Shown here: positions 1-9,044 of the stretch, piece after piece | How the letters are laid out: each line of letters opens with the position of its first letter | How positions within the stretch are numbered: the stretch's first letter is position 1 | NCBI RefSeq assembly: GCF_008180865.1 | Contig: NZ_VTEX01000005.1 | Span: 124,001-188,000 of the forward strand | Length of the DNA stretch: 64,000 nt | Source of the DNA: Rossellomorea aquimaris | GTDB taxonomy: Bacteria > Bacillota > Bacilli > Bacillales > Bacillaceae_B | Direction: 5' to 3' | Notes under the pieces: model-generated | Database searches by the model: none | Told to the model about the DNA's origin: nothing | Seen by the model: only the letters and a program-made list of their open reading frames with translations | Translations under genes and position numbers: made by a program

Positions 1-1
1 T

Positions 2-484
2 GTCGGTTCTGCAAATGCCATTAATTTTACAGATGGCTTGGACGGCCTTTTAGGAGTTGTGGCCATCCCTACCTACTTTTTCTTTTTTATGATTTCAGAC
101 AAATCAGAGGTGGAGCTTTTTTGTTTAATCATGATTGGATGCTTACTCGGGTTTCTCATTTATAATATCTTTCCTGCCAGAGCTTTTATGGGGGATACAG
201 GGTCATTAGCGATAGGGGGTTCCCTTTCATTTCTTGCCATTATCGAGAAAGTTGAGATTCTCATTCCCGTTTTATTCTTTATCTATTTTGCTGAACAGCT
301 ATCGGTTATATTACAGGTTGCTTCATTTAAATCGACAGGGAAACGAATCTTCAGAATGACTCCGATTCATTATCACTATGGCTTAAAATATGGCTGGGGT
401 GAAACGACCATTGTTACCGCCTTTGGGTTTGTTTCGTGGATTTGTACGTTTATCTGTTATGCTTATTGGAAGTTTGTACTCTAG
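2..484 (+). CDS. MraY/WecA-family phosphoglycosyl transferase, 3' part
   Basis: This is the C-terminal part (about 160 residues) of a polytopic membrane enzyme that moves a phospho-sugar from a UDP-sugar to undecaprenyl phosphate at the inner face of the membrane. The reading frame is open from base 2, so the gene starts outside the window. Visible motifs are NFTDGLDGL right at the edge, the metal-binding FMGDTGS motif, and a late RMTPIHYHYGL segment like the histidine-rich loop of MraY. Several hydrophobic segments follow. MraY proteins are about 320 residues, so roughly half is missing. No murD or division genes follow, which suggests a stand-alone paralogue rather than the main dcw-cluster copy. 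The family is clear; the exact substrate is not. Confidence 0.85.
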   Translation, partial: VGSANAINFTDGLDGLLGVVAIPTYFFFFMISDKSEVELFCLIMIGCLLGFLIYNIFPARAFMGDTGSLAIGGSLSFLAIIEKVEILIPVLFFIYFAEQLSVILQVASFKSTGKRIFRMTPIHYHYGLKYGWGETTIVTAFGFVSWICTFICYAYWKFVL

Positions 485-496
485 CCATAAGGTAAA

Positions 497-932
497 AGAG
501 GCTGGGACAGAACTACAAAATTACGAAATATAAAGACGATTAATAGAAGTGTAGGTTCTTCATACCGCTAATGATTTCCGTGCAAGACTACGCTTTCCGC
601 GGGTAGCCCGTGAGCCTCCTCGGCAAGCCTGCGGGTAGAAAAGTGGAGGGCTTCGCTCAGAGGCGGTTGGCATAAGGCGGATTGGCCTTGAAGGCGTTCT
701 TTGCCTTCATGGACGATCTGACTTATGACATTTGCCTCTAAGCCCTATAGCTGGACAGGTCTCACATAAGCTACTTTTCCCGCAGGAGTCTTCGTCTTGC
801 ACTCCAATCAACCGCTGGAGACTGCTAAAATCAAATGGACCAAGATTAAATAATAAACCCGAACCAATCCGCCTCTAATTAGCGGATTGGTTCAGGTCTT
901 ACTTAGACTAAAACACTTTTGTCCCAGCCTCT
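497..932 (+). repeat. Dispersed 0.4-kb element, copy A
   Basis: A non-coding element bounded by inverted ends AGAGGCTGGGAC (498-509) and GTCCCAGCCTCT (921-932). The core is framed by a second inverted pair, GCAAGAC (582-588) and GTCTTGC (794-800). Between the core and the right end is a stem-loop at 858-896 (CCCGAACCAATCCGC with its near-complement). Copies B (17798-18236, opposite strand) and C (28981-29384, diverged) are in this window. I see no protein-coding frame with a ribosome site in it. Confidence 0.85.
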
Positions 933-956
933 GTTGATTTATTCACTTCTATCCAT

Positions 957-1799
957 TCAGACCAAATGAAAGGAATCTTTCACCATCCCGCTGAATTTTT
1001 CTTGTTCTTCTAGATGGGGTGCATGGTTACTATTTTCAAAGATATAAAATGTTGAATTGGGTACAAGATTAAAAATTTCCTCTGAATACACAAATGGGCA
1101 TTGAGAGTCATGTTTTCCACAAAAAACGATTGTCGGGGTTTTTATGTTCGAAATGTCTTCTCTGATATCAAACGTTGGCAATTCGTTATAAGCATAATAC
1201 TCTAAACGTTTTTGAACCACTTTTCCACTGCTTGGCTTAGAAAAGTATTCATCATATCTGCATGGGTCATTCAGAGACATTTTCGTCCATTCCCTACGTG
1301 CGTGCTTCCGTTCTTCTCTTGTTGCCTCATCGGAATTCAGGATGGAAAATACCTCTTTCAATCGGTCGTTATAGGGATTTTCATCACAATAAATACTTTC
1401 CTGATCATTCACATACTCATTGGTAGCTGACGCCCCACCTACAATTAATCGGTTTAGAGAACCCGGATGATCAGCAGCATAAACCAGCCCTAACATCCCG
1501 CCTGTGGAATGCCCTGCAAAATTCCAGCTATCATACCCTAAAGCAGATCGGATAGCTTCTAAATCCTTGCTGGTTTCACTCATGCTTAACTCATCTTCAT
1601 CTTGAATCTCAGTGGAATTCCCCGATTCTTTCAAATTGACAAGGTACACTTTAAAGTCGTCCACAAACCGGTCAGCAAAGTGGTAGCCACGCTCGTTAAA
1701 CTCGCTATATAGATGAGTCACACATAATGGCTCACCATTCCCGGCTTCAAATATTTCGAAATCCCCTCGATCTGTTTTAATTAGCTTTTGTTCCCACAT
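957..1799 (-). CDS. Alpha/beta hydrolase (proline iminopeptidase-like)
   Basis: A 280-residue cytoplasmic alpha/beta-hydrolase. The nucleophile elbow GHSTGG places the serine at about residue 98. A GKHDSQCP motif gives the acid at about 231, and SNHAPHLEE gives the catalytic histidine at about 259, so the triad looks complete. The overall layout (N-terminal beta-sheet, 'GGASATNEY' loop, variable lid at 130-200) matches the proline iminopeptidase/esterase branch, but the substrate cannot be read from sequence. The ATG is preceded by GGGGGA at 6 bases. It is a single gene with copy A of the 0.4-kb repeat just downstream. Confidence 0.8.
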   Translation of the reverse strand: MWEQKLIKTDRGDFEIFEAGNGEPLCVTHLYSEFNERGYHFADRFVDDFKVYLVNLKESGNSTEIQDEDELSMSETSKDLEAIRSALGYDSWNFAGHSTGGMLGLVYAADHPGSLNRLIVGGASATNEYVNDQESIYCDENPYNDRLKEVFSILNSDEATREERKHARREWTKMSLNDPCRYDEYFSKPSSGKVVQKRLEYYAYNELPTFDIREDISNIKTPTIVFCGKHDSQCPFVYSEEIFNLVPNSTFYIFENSNHAPHLEEQEKFSGMVKDSFHLV

Positions 1800-2044
1800 G
1801 TTTTATCCCCCATTCACTCTTCACGGCCCGTTACTTGAAAATAAGAAAAGCCGTAGAGGTGCTATAAATTTAACTATATTTATCTAAATTGATCTTTCCC
1901 GAAGTAGAAAGAAGTAGGATGATACTTTTCACCAAATTCTCCTTCTGTGGGATTCCTGCTCAATCAACTAGTACTTACTATCTATTAGACGTTTTTAAAA
2001 GAGTGAAAGTTTCGATTTTTTTCATTTCATTGAAAAATAAATAG

Positions 2045-2086
2045 GGCAATAGCTGGAGATCATATTGGTGATCTTCAGCTATTGCC
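2045..2086 (-). terminator. Rho-independent terminator of the 2209-2772 gene
   Basis: Eighteen-base arms beginning GGCAATAGCTG and ending CAGCTATTGCC enclose a short loop. Reading on the minus strand, the stem is followed by a T-rich tract. The AGCTGAAGATC/GATCTTCAGC stem type recurs at 44224-44255 and in degenerate form near 46010-46055. Confidence 0.75.
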
Positions 2087-2208
2087 CCCTTTAGTATAAG
2101 CGAAACAATTCACATACTCCTCTAATTTACAACCTCTACATATACAAGAGTGCTTCCGTTTAAATGAATACGTATTATAAAAATGAGTAGAATCCTCTTT
2201 CACAAAGC

Positions 2209-2772
2209 TTACTTTATTTTTGAATAAATACAAGTGTCAGTCAGCTTGCTGCCATCTGAGGATAATTCATCATTTCTTAAGATTCCTTCTAATTCAAAAC
2301 CTAGTTTTACTGGAATCGAACGACTTTTATTGTTTGTTGATTCACATCTTATTTCAATCCTTCTAAAGTTGAATTGCTGAAAGCCAAGGTTAGTTAACTC
2401 ACTTACTGCTTCTGTCATATAACCCTTGCCACTAAATTGCGAGTTAATCCAGTATCCAATTTCACATTTAGAAATCTTCCAATCAATTCTGTGAAGGCTG
2501 GCCGTTCCAATAAAATCATTAGTACCTTTATGAAAGATAAGATAGCGAAAGCTTTCTCTCTTCAAAAAATTTATATAGGCGTTTCTCAGGAGAATTTCTG
2601 TTTCTTCAACAGTAGGAATTTCCTGAAATAAAGCCAACCATTGCTTTAACTCATTAATTGAATCCTTAATAGCTTGGTGTACTACATTCCCTTCCCCAGC
2701 TTGTTGTGGTGCTCGAAGAATTAATCTGTCTGTTTCTAATTGAAACGGAACATCTATTAAAATAGGATTCAT
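2209..2772 (-). CDS. GNAT N-acetyltransferase, RimJ/RimL type
   Basis: A 187-residue acetyltransferase of the RimJ/RimL branch, which acetylates N-terminal or small-molecule amines using acetyl-CoA. It opens with the typical 'LETDRLILRAP' strand. It has the EIGYWINSQFSGKGYMTEAV segment, in which SGKGYM is the pyrophosphate-binding loop, and a C-terminal 'RIEIRCESTNNKSRSIPVKLGFELEG' region, also typical. GAGAGGGGG lies 5 bases before the ATG. It stands alone and is closed by the hairpin at 2045-2086. The acceptor is unknown. Confidence 0.82.
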   Translation of the reverse strand: MNPILIDVPFQLETDRLILRAPQQAGEGNVVHQAIKDSINELKQWLALFQEIPTVEETEILLRNAYINFLKRESFRYLIFHKGTNDFIGTASLHRIDWKISKCEIGYWINSQFSGKGYMTEAVSELTNLGFQQFNFRRIEIRCESTNNKSRSIPVKLGFELEGILRNDELSSDGSKLTDTCIYSKIK

Positions 2773-2973
2773 ATAATCCCCCTCTCCAAACCTTTAAATT
2801 AAGACCTAATGAAACTCATATATTAAGATTCATTGAAATTGCTATTAATGTAATTCAACAAAAAAGCACATTAATCCTCCGGACCAAAGTACTTAAATTT
2901 GTTATTAAATTTTACTGCCCTTTAATATGATATCTATCTTCCCTATTAGGACGAGGCGACCTGCTTTGAAGCT

Positions 2974-3204
2974 TCAAATTATCTTACAGAAAAAAAAGAG
3001 GTTAAATGTTGCGGCTAGTTTCTTAAGAAACTTCGAAAGAACTTCAGGTATTGGGACACCACGATCAATGAAGACCAACTCAGTGGTAATAAGAATGAAA
3101 AGCGCAAACAAGGCAGAAATAACAATAAACACTGTCCATGTTTTGCGCTCGTCACTTCTTTTTACATTTTTATGCTTCTTCTTTCTGTATAAGCTTTGCA
3201 CCAT
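2974..3204 (-). CDS. Small single-pass membrane protein, probably 5'-frameshifted
   Basis: A 76-residue basic protein with one membrane span (about residues 22-42, TWTVFIVISALFALFILITT) and an outer 'RGVPIPEVLSKFLKKLAA' segment. I do not recognise a family. The ATG used here has no good ribosome site. An upstream ATG at 3240-3242 is preceded by GAAGGG and would encode MSSDN, followed one frame away by DKTQRQR running straight into this protein. A one-base loss near 3225 would explain this, so the intact product was probably about 89 residues starting at 3242. The competing plus-strand frame here has no supporting features. Confidence 0.5.
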   Translation of the reverse strand: MVQSLYRKKKHKNVKRSDERKTWTVFIVISALFALFILITTELVFIDRGVPIPEVLSKFLKKLAATFNLFFFCKII

Positions 3205-3307
3205 TCGCTGCCGTTGAGTTTTATCTTGTTATCAGAACTCATAGTTTCTATTCCCTTCTTTCAACGATCAGTTTGGTTTAGACAATAAGTTTGACATTAA
3301 ACAGTTA

Positions 3308-5259
3308 TTATAAAACCCCAAAACCATCCATACTCTCTCCAAGTATATAGTGTGAAAACCACATCAGATTCTGCTTCATAATAGCCCGGTGTATTCCTGG
3401 TTTCTCAGAGCTATATCCCATTCCTTCGAATATGATTAATACTGTATCCACTTCCATATCCCTTAGTCCTTTATAGGATCATTTGCATTGACCAGTGGGA
3501 CTCTTGCATCCTTTTCACCATGTTGGATCAAGGTGGGTGTACAGGCAGATTGAATATAGGTCATGGGTGAAGATTTAGCATAGATCTCTGGGTCATTCCA
3601 TGGTGTCCCTCCTACATGCATTCTGATAAATGAAGGTAAATCCGTATTCACGTAATTGGTGACCCAATTAGTAATTCCGCCTCCAACTGAGATCGCCTTA
3701 AATCGATCACTATAGGTAGTGCAGAAGGCTGAAATAAAACCACCTTGGCTCCATCCCATCACCCCTACTCGATCCTTATCTGCAATCCCCCGCTCCACGA
3801 GTGCATCCACCCCGGATATGACATCCTGGTAGTCACCGATTCCGAGGTTTCGATAGTTCGCCTTTAAGAAGTCATTTCCATATCCTGAACTTCCTCTGTA
3901 ATTTGGTTCTAAAACGATAAAGCCCTTTTCAATAAACGATTCAACAGGATATTTTTCATTGAAGCAGCTTGAATGGATAGGGAAGGAAGCCCAAGCTGGA
4001 CCGCCATGGATGAAGACCAATAAGGGATATTTCTTATTCCAATCAACGTCTATTGGGGTTGTTAATACCCCTTCTATTTCAAGATTATCACTGCTGATCC
4101 ATGAGATGATCTCCCTGTTACTTTTGAGTTTCCCCTCAAACAGACCATTCTCGTTTGTTACTTTTTCATCATCTAGATAGACTTTGAAGGTTTCATTTGG
4201 TCCAGCCTTACGATAAGCTAGGTGATTTCCATCCCCTGTTATAGAAGCCTCCATGATACAGCACTCTGTTGTTTCGCTTAACATGTTCAGCTTTCCATCT
4301 TCAGTTAGTAAGCCGATAAGATAATTTGTTTTATCCTGCCACATCAGTAGAATCCCTTTAGCTGTCCAACGTATTGGAATAACCGTCCGGTCAAAATCTA
4401 TCAATGGTTGAATCCGCTCACCGCTCGTAAGATCATAGATTTCGAGTGTACTGTCCATGATATGTGTCTTATAGTACTCTTTCTCTCGTATGCTTTCTGA
4501 ATAGCATATTTTGTTACCATGAGGAGAAAAGCAAGCGTTCCCCCCCAATACTTTATCTCCACTCAGCTTCCGTAACTCTCCTGATTGACGATCGAGTATG
4601 TAGAGGTCTCCATTCTGATCATCTTCTCCATCAGGGCTTGGCGTAACCATGAGCACCACCGTTTCCCCATTGTGTGAAACATTAAATTCATGGATGTGAA
4701 AATCCCTGCCGTCCGTTAGTTGATACGGAACATTTTCATCAAGACGAGTTGAATCTTTTAATTCCACATACCATAAACAATCATTCTGGTATTCTCTGCC
4801 TACATGGTGGAAATTTCCATATGCTTCCCTTCGTTTCTTGATTTCCTCAGATTCCCGTGACTGTGTAACATAATAAAAGCCCTTGCCAGTAGGGTCCCAT
4901 TTGAATTGACTTACCCCTTCTTTCTCATACGTCATTTGAACCCTGCCATCACCATCGATCGACTCCACAAAGATCTGATTCTTCTCACCGTCATCCACAC
5001 TGCGAAGATAGGCAATATGTCTGGAATCCGGAGACCATAATGGGCATGTACCCTCTACCCCATTGGTTGTGAATGCGTAACATACTCCCTTATTTTTTTC
5101 ATATATCCATATGTGATTCCTATATGTATTGTCTTCCCAGTCAGCTGTGTTTTTGACAAATGCTACGTTAATGCCATCCTCACTTATGTTTAAACCTGAT
5201 ATGGTTGGTATTGAAAGAAGCTCTTCTATACTTAGATATGTTTTTTCATTCCTATCCAT
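3308..5259 (-). pseudogene. S9 prolyl-oligopeptidase-like serine peptidase, frameshifted near C-terminus
   Basis: An acylaminoacyl-peptidase/DPP-type S9 protein: N-terminal beta-propeller (WSPDSRHIAYLRS-type blades, about residues 1-370) and a C-terminal alpha/beta-hydrolase domain. The nucleophile is Ser504 in GWSQGG and the acid is Asp584 in HGEKDARVPL. The frame stops at 3463, only 14 residues after the Asp, before any catalytic His. In another frame the expected ending continues (KGLRDMEVD, VLIIFEGMG, NLMWFSHYI) to a stop at 3308-3310. One base is missing near 3476. The His expected after GMG is Tyr (GMGYS). Both defects remove the triad histidine, so this is almost certainly inactive. 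The first ATG is at 5259. Confidence 0.85.
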
Positions 5260-5321
5260 TCATGAACCCCTTCCGTGTAAAATACTAATACTGCCTATCC
5301 GTTCAATGAGAAAGCAATTAT

Positions 5322-6002
5322 TTAGTTTATATGATATGCAAGTAAATGTAGTAATCCCTCAGCTGTTTCTTTTTTACTACTATACTTTATTGGTAATTGA
5401 AATGTAGAAACAATAAAATGTTCTGATTCTTCACCATAGAGTGAACCTGTTTTATTAGCAACCATGAATTCCGCTTTGGCAGTCTCCATTCTAAGCTTTG
5501 CCCTTTCGAATAAGTACTCATGATCAACTGTATGTTCTAACTTAAAACCGACGAGTAAGACGTTTGGGTTCCATTTCTTTATTTCTGATAATACTTTTGG
5601 GGCTTTTTTAAAATGAATGATCGGGGGTTCATCACTCGTCATTTTCCCTGTCTCCAAAATCGGATTCCCTCGTTGATCCAATATTTTATCGACTACCCAA
5701 TCTGATCCGGCAGCTGCCATGATTACCACATCAATAGGCTCAGATTGTACATTCGATTTGATTTTCTCACCTAAATCTTCTATGCCCTCAAATTGTATCA
5801 ATCGCATGTTCACATGGTTTTCAGGAAGCTTTGCAAAATAGCCATGTATGTAAATGACCTCTGCTTCATGGCTCAACGCTTCTTCCGCTAGATAACACCC
5901 CATCGTCCCTTTTGCTAAATTAGTATGTCCCCTGACCGTATCCCATTTCTCTAGCGTACCTCCGCTTGTTATCAGGATCTTTTTACCTTTTAATAAACTC
6001 AT
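5322..6002 (-). CDS. CoaB-like (DNA/pantothenate metabolism) flavoprotein-family protein
   Basis: A 226-residue protein resembling the phosphopantothenoylcysteine synthetase (CoaB) half of Dfp/CoaBC. It has an N-terminal nucleotide-binding strand 'KKILITSGGTLEKWDTVR', a central 'DVVIMAAAGSDW' and a late 'LLVGFKLEHT...LRMETAKAEFMVANK' segment, all in CoaB order. It lacks the CoaC flavin domain, so it is a stand-alone CoaB-like paralogue, not the housekeeping bifunctional gene. I chose the ATG at 6000-6002 because AGGTGA lies directly upstream; an ATG seven codons earlier has no ribosome site. Whether it still makes phosphopantothenoylcysteine is uncertain. Confidence 0.7.
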   Translation of the reverse strand: MSLLKGKKILITSGGTLEKWDTVRGHTNLAKGTMGCYLAEEALSHEAEVIYIHGYFAKLPENHVNMRLIQFEGIEDLGEKIKSNVQSEPIDVVIMAAAGSDWVVDKILDQRGNPILETGKMTSDEPPIIHFKKAPKVLSEIKKWNPNVLLVGFKLEHTVDHEYLFERAKLRMETAKAEFMVANKTGSLYGEESEHFIVSTFQLPIKYSSKKETAEGLLHLLAYHIN

Positions 6003-6111
6003 GCATTCACCTACTATTTTCATTTCGGATCCATATGTAATTTCATTGATAAACTGGCCATCCGGTTATATCTTGGCTCTCTACCTGAATTCTTCTCAAA
6101 AAAAAGACTCT

Positions 6112-6597
6112 TCAAGAACCCGATATGGCAAAAACGGATTGTTCATTTCCAAAGCGTTGAATCTTCTTCTCTAAACTCATCCCTACCGATAATAATAGTT
6201 TGCAAGATGCCTTATTTTGTGACTGTGTTTCGGCCATGACTTTGTCTAATTTCAGGGTATGAATTCCATAATGTAATACCCTATTGATTACTTCTCTGGC
6301 AAGACCCTTCCCCCAGAACTCCGGTAAAAATTGATAGCCGATTTCTGTGTGAATTCCATCATGATAGGTATCAAGGAAAACCATTCCTACAAATTCCCGG
6401 GAACTTTTATTGAAAATAGTCCAATAATGTTTTTTATTTGGTGACTGGACCATTTCGTGAAATCTTTGCTTAAATGACTCTTCATTAATGGTTCCACCTA
6501 AATATTTTCGTACCTGATCGTTGTCATATAATTTTTTTATTTGGTAGGAATCACTATCCTTTAACATGTGTAACTCACATCTCTCTGTGGACAACAA
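6112..6597 (-). CDS. GNAT N-acetyltransferase, RimJ/RimL type
   Basis: About 161 residues. 'LLSTERCELHMLKDSD' is the usual first strand of RimJ/RimL proteins. 'EIGYQFLPEFWGKGLAREVINRVLHYG' contains the acetyl-CoA pyrophosphate loop (WGKGLA), and 'KVMAETQSQNKASCKLLLSVGM' is the family C-terminal motif. AAAAGGGG stands 8 bases before a TTG codon at 6597, which I take as start; a GTG three codons upstream overlaps the ribosome site. The substrate is unknown. Confidence 0.8.
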   Translation of the reverse strand: MLSTERCELHMLKDSDSYQIKKLYDNDQVRKYLGGTINEESFKQRFHEMVQSPNKKHYWTIFNKSSREFVGMVFLDTYHDGIHTEIGYQFLPEFWGKGLAREVINRVLHYGIHTLKLDKVMAETQSQNKASCKLLLSVGMSLEKKIQRFGNEQSVFAISGS

Positions 6598-6666
6598 TGG
6601 CTTCACCCCTTTTGATAATGAGGGCTGCTGCTTGTTAAGCGATTCAGCTATTTCCCCATATTGTTA

Positions 6667-6942
6667 TTAGTACCTAATCTTCCTATAGACCCCCACTCCC
6701 AGGTAATATAATAGACCAATCCCCATAATAATCACACCATAGACCATAAATCCTAATCCTTCAAATCCTCTGATAAAGACGATACCTGTTACAAAAGATA
6801 TGTAGCCTATAATGGATATGGATAAGGGAAGAATGAACCCTCTTTTACTTTTCACCATGTAGAAATGAGTAAAACTCAAAATCAAAATTGCGGTCAACAC
6901 TGATACTGCAATCACTGCATCCCCGTAGTACTGCCACCACAT
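6667..6942 (-). CDS. Three-span small membrane protein
   Basis: A 91-residue hydrophobic protein with three predicted membrane helices (about residues 8-28, 38-58 and 63-82), ending in a basic tail (YRKIRY). AAAGGGG precedes the ATG by 7 bases. The paralogue at 46438-46738 shares the GYI-F--GIV-IRG---G--V-G-IIM-IG-L-YLG pattern. I do not recognise a named family and infer no function. Confidence 0.7.
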   Translation of the reverse strand: MWWQYYGDAVIAVSVLTAILILSFTHFYMVKSKRGFILPLSISIIGYISFVTGIVFIRGFEGLGFMVYGVIIMGIGLLYYLGVGVYRKIRY

Positions 6943-7028
6943 GGAAATTCCCCTTTCGTATTACCTTTCGACGTATTACCAAAAAAAGATAGGGTCACAT
7001 ATATTCCTCTTTCAGTTCATGAAGAAGA

Positions 7029-7860
7029 TCATTCAAACGGAACACTATACCACATATAATTAAGTTTATTCCGAAACCCTATATTTTCTGCAACTGAAAC
7101 AGAAGGTTCATTGATCTCCATACAATCCCAATACGGAATAATCTCATTTTCTAAACAGTCTTGAACAAAAGCATGAGCTACCTTCTGTGCAAGCTTTTTC
7201 CCTTGATGATGTGGTAACGTTTCAATGTCAATGCCCTGCACATTTCCAGCTACAACTCCTGAAAAAACAAACGCTTACAATTTCTTTTTCAAAAACAACC
7301 ATATACCCGACACCATGATTTAAGAACCTTTCAAACGATGCCCAAAACTCTAATAGTTTAGAATGCAAAAATCCAACGTTTTTATATGTTACGTGACCTT
7401 TGTCTTCCAACATACTTTTTGTGATTTTAACAGTTTCATATCCTTGTTCTAAAAGAGGTTCAGTTTTCTGGATATAATGATCCTTTTGTAATTCATACAC
7501 CCTTTGATTGTAACCCCTTAAATTTTCGCCAAATACGTTTTTAATCGTCTTATTCCATTTTGAATGGTCACCTATCGCTTCAAAACCTGTTAAACCCATT
7601 CTTCTGGCCTCGGGTTTGATTACTGTATTAAAAAAATGGTTCAGTTGACAATTAAAACCCTCATTCTCTTCGTTTCCAATAAAGATAAACCCATTATTGC
7701 TCCCCAGCCAAATAAATCCAGAGGTAGGAGCCTGAAGATCATCTACAAATATACGACCGGAATTCCAACCTTCAATGACGGCTTTTGATTCCAAGAGTCC
7801 CTCGTGAACTAATAATTCTTTGCATTTATAAAATTCAGACTGTTCAAGCTCTGAAATCAT
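7029..7860 (-). pseudogene. GNAT acetyltransferase (PF12746-like), homopolymer frameshift
   Basis: A roughly 277-residue acetyltransferase split into two frames. The first part (7860 down to about 7270) has the N-terminal region and runs to 'EKEIVSVCF'; a run of six T then shifts the frame and it stops at 7228. With five T the protein reads SGVVAGNVQGIDIETLPHHQGKKLAQKVAHAF and continues to 7029. HHQGKKLA is the acetyl-CoA loop and SVAENIGF the late GNAT motif. The catalytic half is therefore out of frame. GAGAAAGGATG precedes the ATG. It could be true decay or a sequence error; if read through, this is a normal GNAT. Confidence 0.8.
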
Positions 7861-7932
7861 CCGTTTTCATCCTTTCTCCTGACTATAACCACTATTCAAT
7901 TATCTGGATTGATACGCTCGATTGAACTCCCA

Positions 7933-8457
7933 TTATTGAAGAGAACTCAGATATCGATCCTTTATCAACCTTCGATGGTGAATTTCATGCCCCGCTATAA
8001 TGTACCCAAGCGCACGGGCCGTCACTTCAGAACCATTGGCGTTTCCACGCCGGCGCAACGCTTCGTCATCCATGCTGCTAAGAAGAAGAATGGTGTGTTG
8101 GCGGACAAGAGCTTGATGATGTAAAAGGTCTGATAATGAAAAGCGATTGAACTGCCCTCTCCTCACATACTCATCATCATTATATCCAGGCAGCATCTCC
8201 TGTTCTCCCCTTGCAATACAGAGAAGGCGGTAGCACATAATGCGCTCCGTGTCGGTTATGTGGCCGATGACTTCCTTGATTGTCCATTTTCCTTGAGCAT
8301 ACTGATACTGGGCCATTTCCTCACTTAAATCTCTTAACAAATTCATTGTTTCCTTTTGTTGATCATCAAGAATATGGAGCCGTTCTCCATCTGGGACATT
8401 GTTTACATATTCCTTATAATACGGAGGATATTCGTTTGTTTCTTGTTTCCTCAACAT
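7933..8457 (-). CDS. DinB family protein
   Basis: A 174-residue four-helix-bundle protein of the DinB/YfiT superfamily. The metal-ligand histidines are visible in 'EVIGHITDTER' and near the C-terminus in 'AGHEIHHRRL'. 'YAQGKWTIKE' is the usual first-helix motif. AAAGGGG lies 8 bases before the ATG. Members are often thiol-dependent transferases or DNA-damage-induced proteins; the function here is unknown. The closest relative in the window is 49483-49992, which shares the same 'GKWT-KEVIGH-TD-ER' and 'GHE-HH' signatures. Confidence 0.85.
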   Translation of the reverse strand: MLRKQETNEYPPYYKEYVNNVPDGERLHILDDQQKETMNLLRDLSEEMAQYQYAQGKWTIKEVIGHITDTERIMCYRLLCIARGEQEMLPGYNDDEYVRRGQFNRFSLSDLLHHQALVRQHTILLLSSMDDEALRRRGNANGSEVTARALGYIIAGHEIHHRRLIKDRYLSSLQ

Positions 8458-8609
8458 AGCTTCTACCCCTTTTGTATGTCATTCACTTCAGATGACAAAT
8501 AATCTATATTAATCCAATTATTTCAAATGCATTTAATTCTTACAATCATTTTATTTAACCAAAAAGCACGCTATTCAATTACGGTCTAAATAATGATTTT
8601 CGAATCAAA

Positions 8610-8641
8610 AAAGTGCATTTCCCAATCTTGAAATGCACTTT
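8610..8641 (-). terminator. Rho-independent terminator of the 8656-8874 gene
   Basis: A perfect 12-base stem AAAGTGCATTTC/GAAATGCACTTT with an 8-base loop. On the minus strand the 3' arm runs into TTTTTTGATT. Confidence 0.85.
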
Positions 8642-8655
8642 CGAAGAATTCACTG

Positions 8656-8874
8656 TTACTGTTCAGGTTTTCGTTTATGCTTCTCATGAATGATCTTTTT
8701 GTTCAATATCCTCACTTCACCTACCATCAGTAACCTCATATCCTCTACGATATATTCAGCCAGCTCCTGATCAGAGATGTCATCCCCCTCTATATCAAGA
8801 CGGAATTCCTGCCCCTGTATTCCACCGCCATTGGTAAAATCGATTTCAAAATCAAACTGAACCCGTTTGTCCAT
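8656..8874 (-). CDS. Conserved small cytoplasmic protein, function unknown
   Basis: A 72-residue acidic-then-basic protein (VQFDFEIDFTNGGGIQGQEF..., C-terminal KHKRKPEQ). It has no membrane span or signal. AAGGGGG precedes the ATG by 7 bases and a strong terminator follows, so it is a single-gene unit. Short proteins of this type (DFEI-FTNGG...FRLDI-GDDISD) are common in Bacillaceae; I cannot assign a function. Confidence 0.7.
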   Translation of the reverse strand: MDKRVQFDFEIDFTNGGGIQGQEFRLDIEGDDISDQELAEYIVEDMRLLMVGEVRILNKKIIHEKHKRKPEQ

Positions 8875-9044
8875 GTGAATCCCCCTTCAGTTTAGTTATG
8901 ATCTTTACTTATTATAAGAAACGACTAAATTCCGTGTTCGCCCAAAACTAAAGGAGAGTAAGTCTTAGATACAATTTGTAATAAATATGGGAACATCCCT
9001 CTAACAATTTTTTCCAGTCAGTATGAACACTTACTCCCAATACT

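Noticed and set aside
2927..3217. Plus-strand frame of 96 codons
   Set aside because: It has no ribosome site and overlaps a minus-strand frame with a clear membrane helix and a continuing upstream frame.
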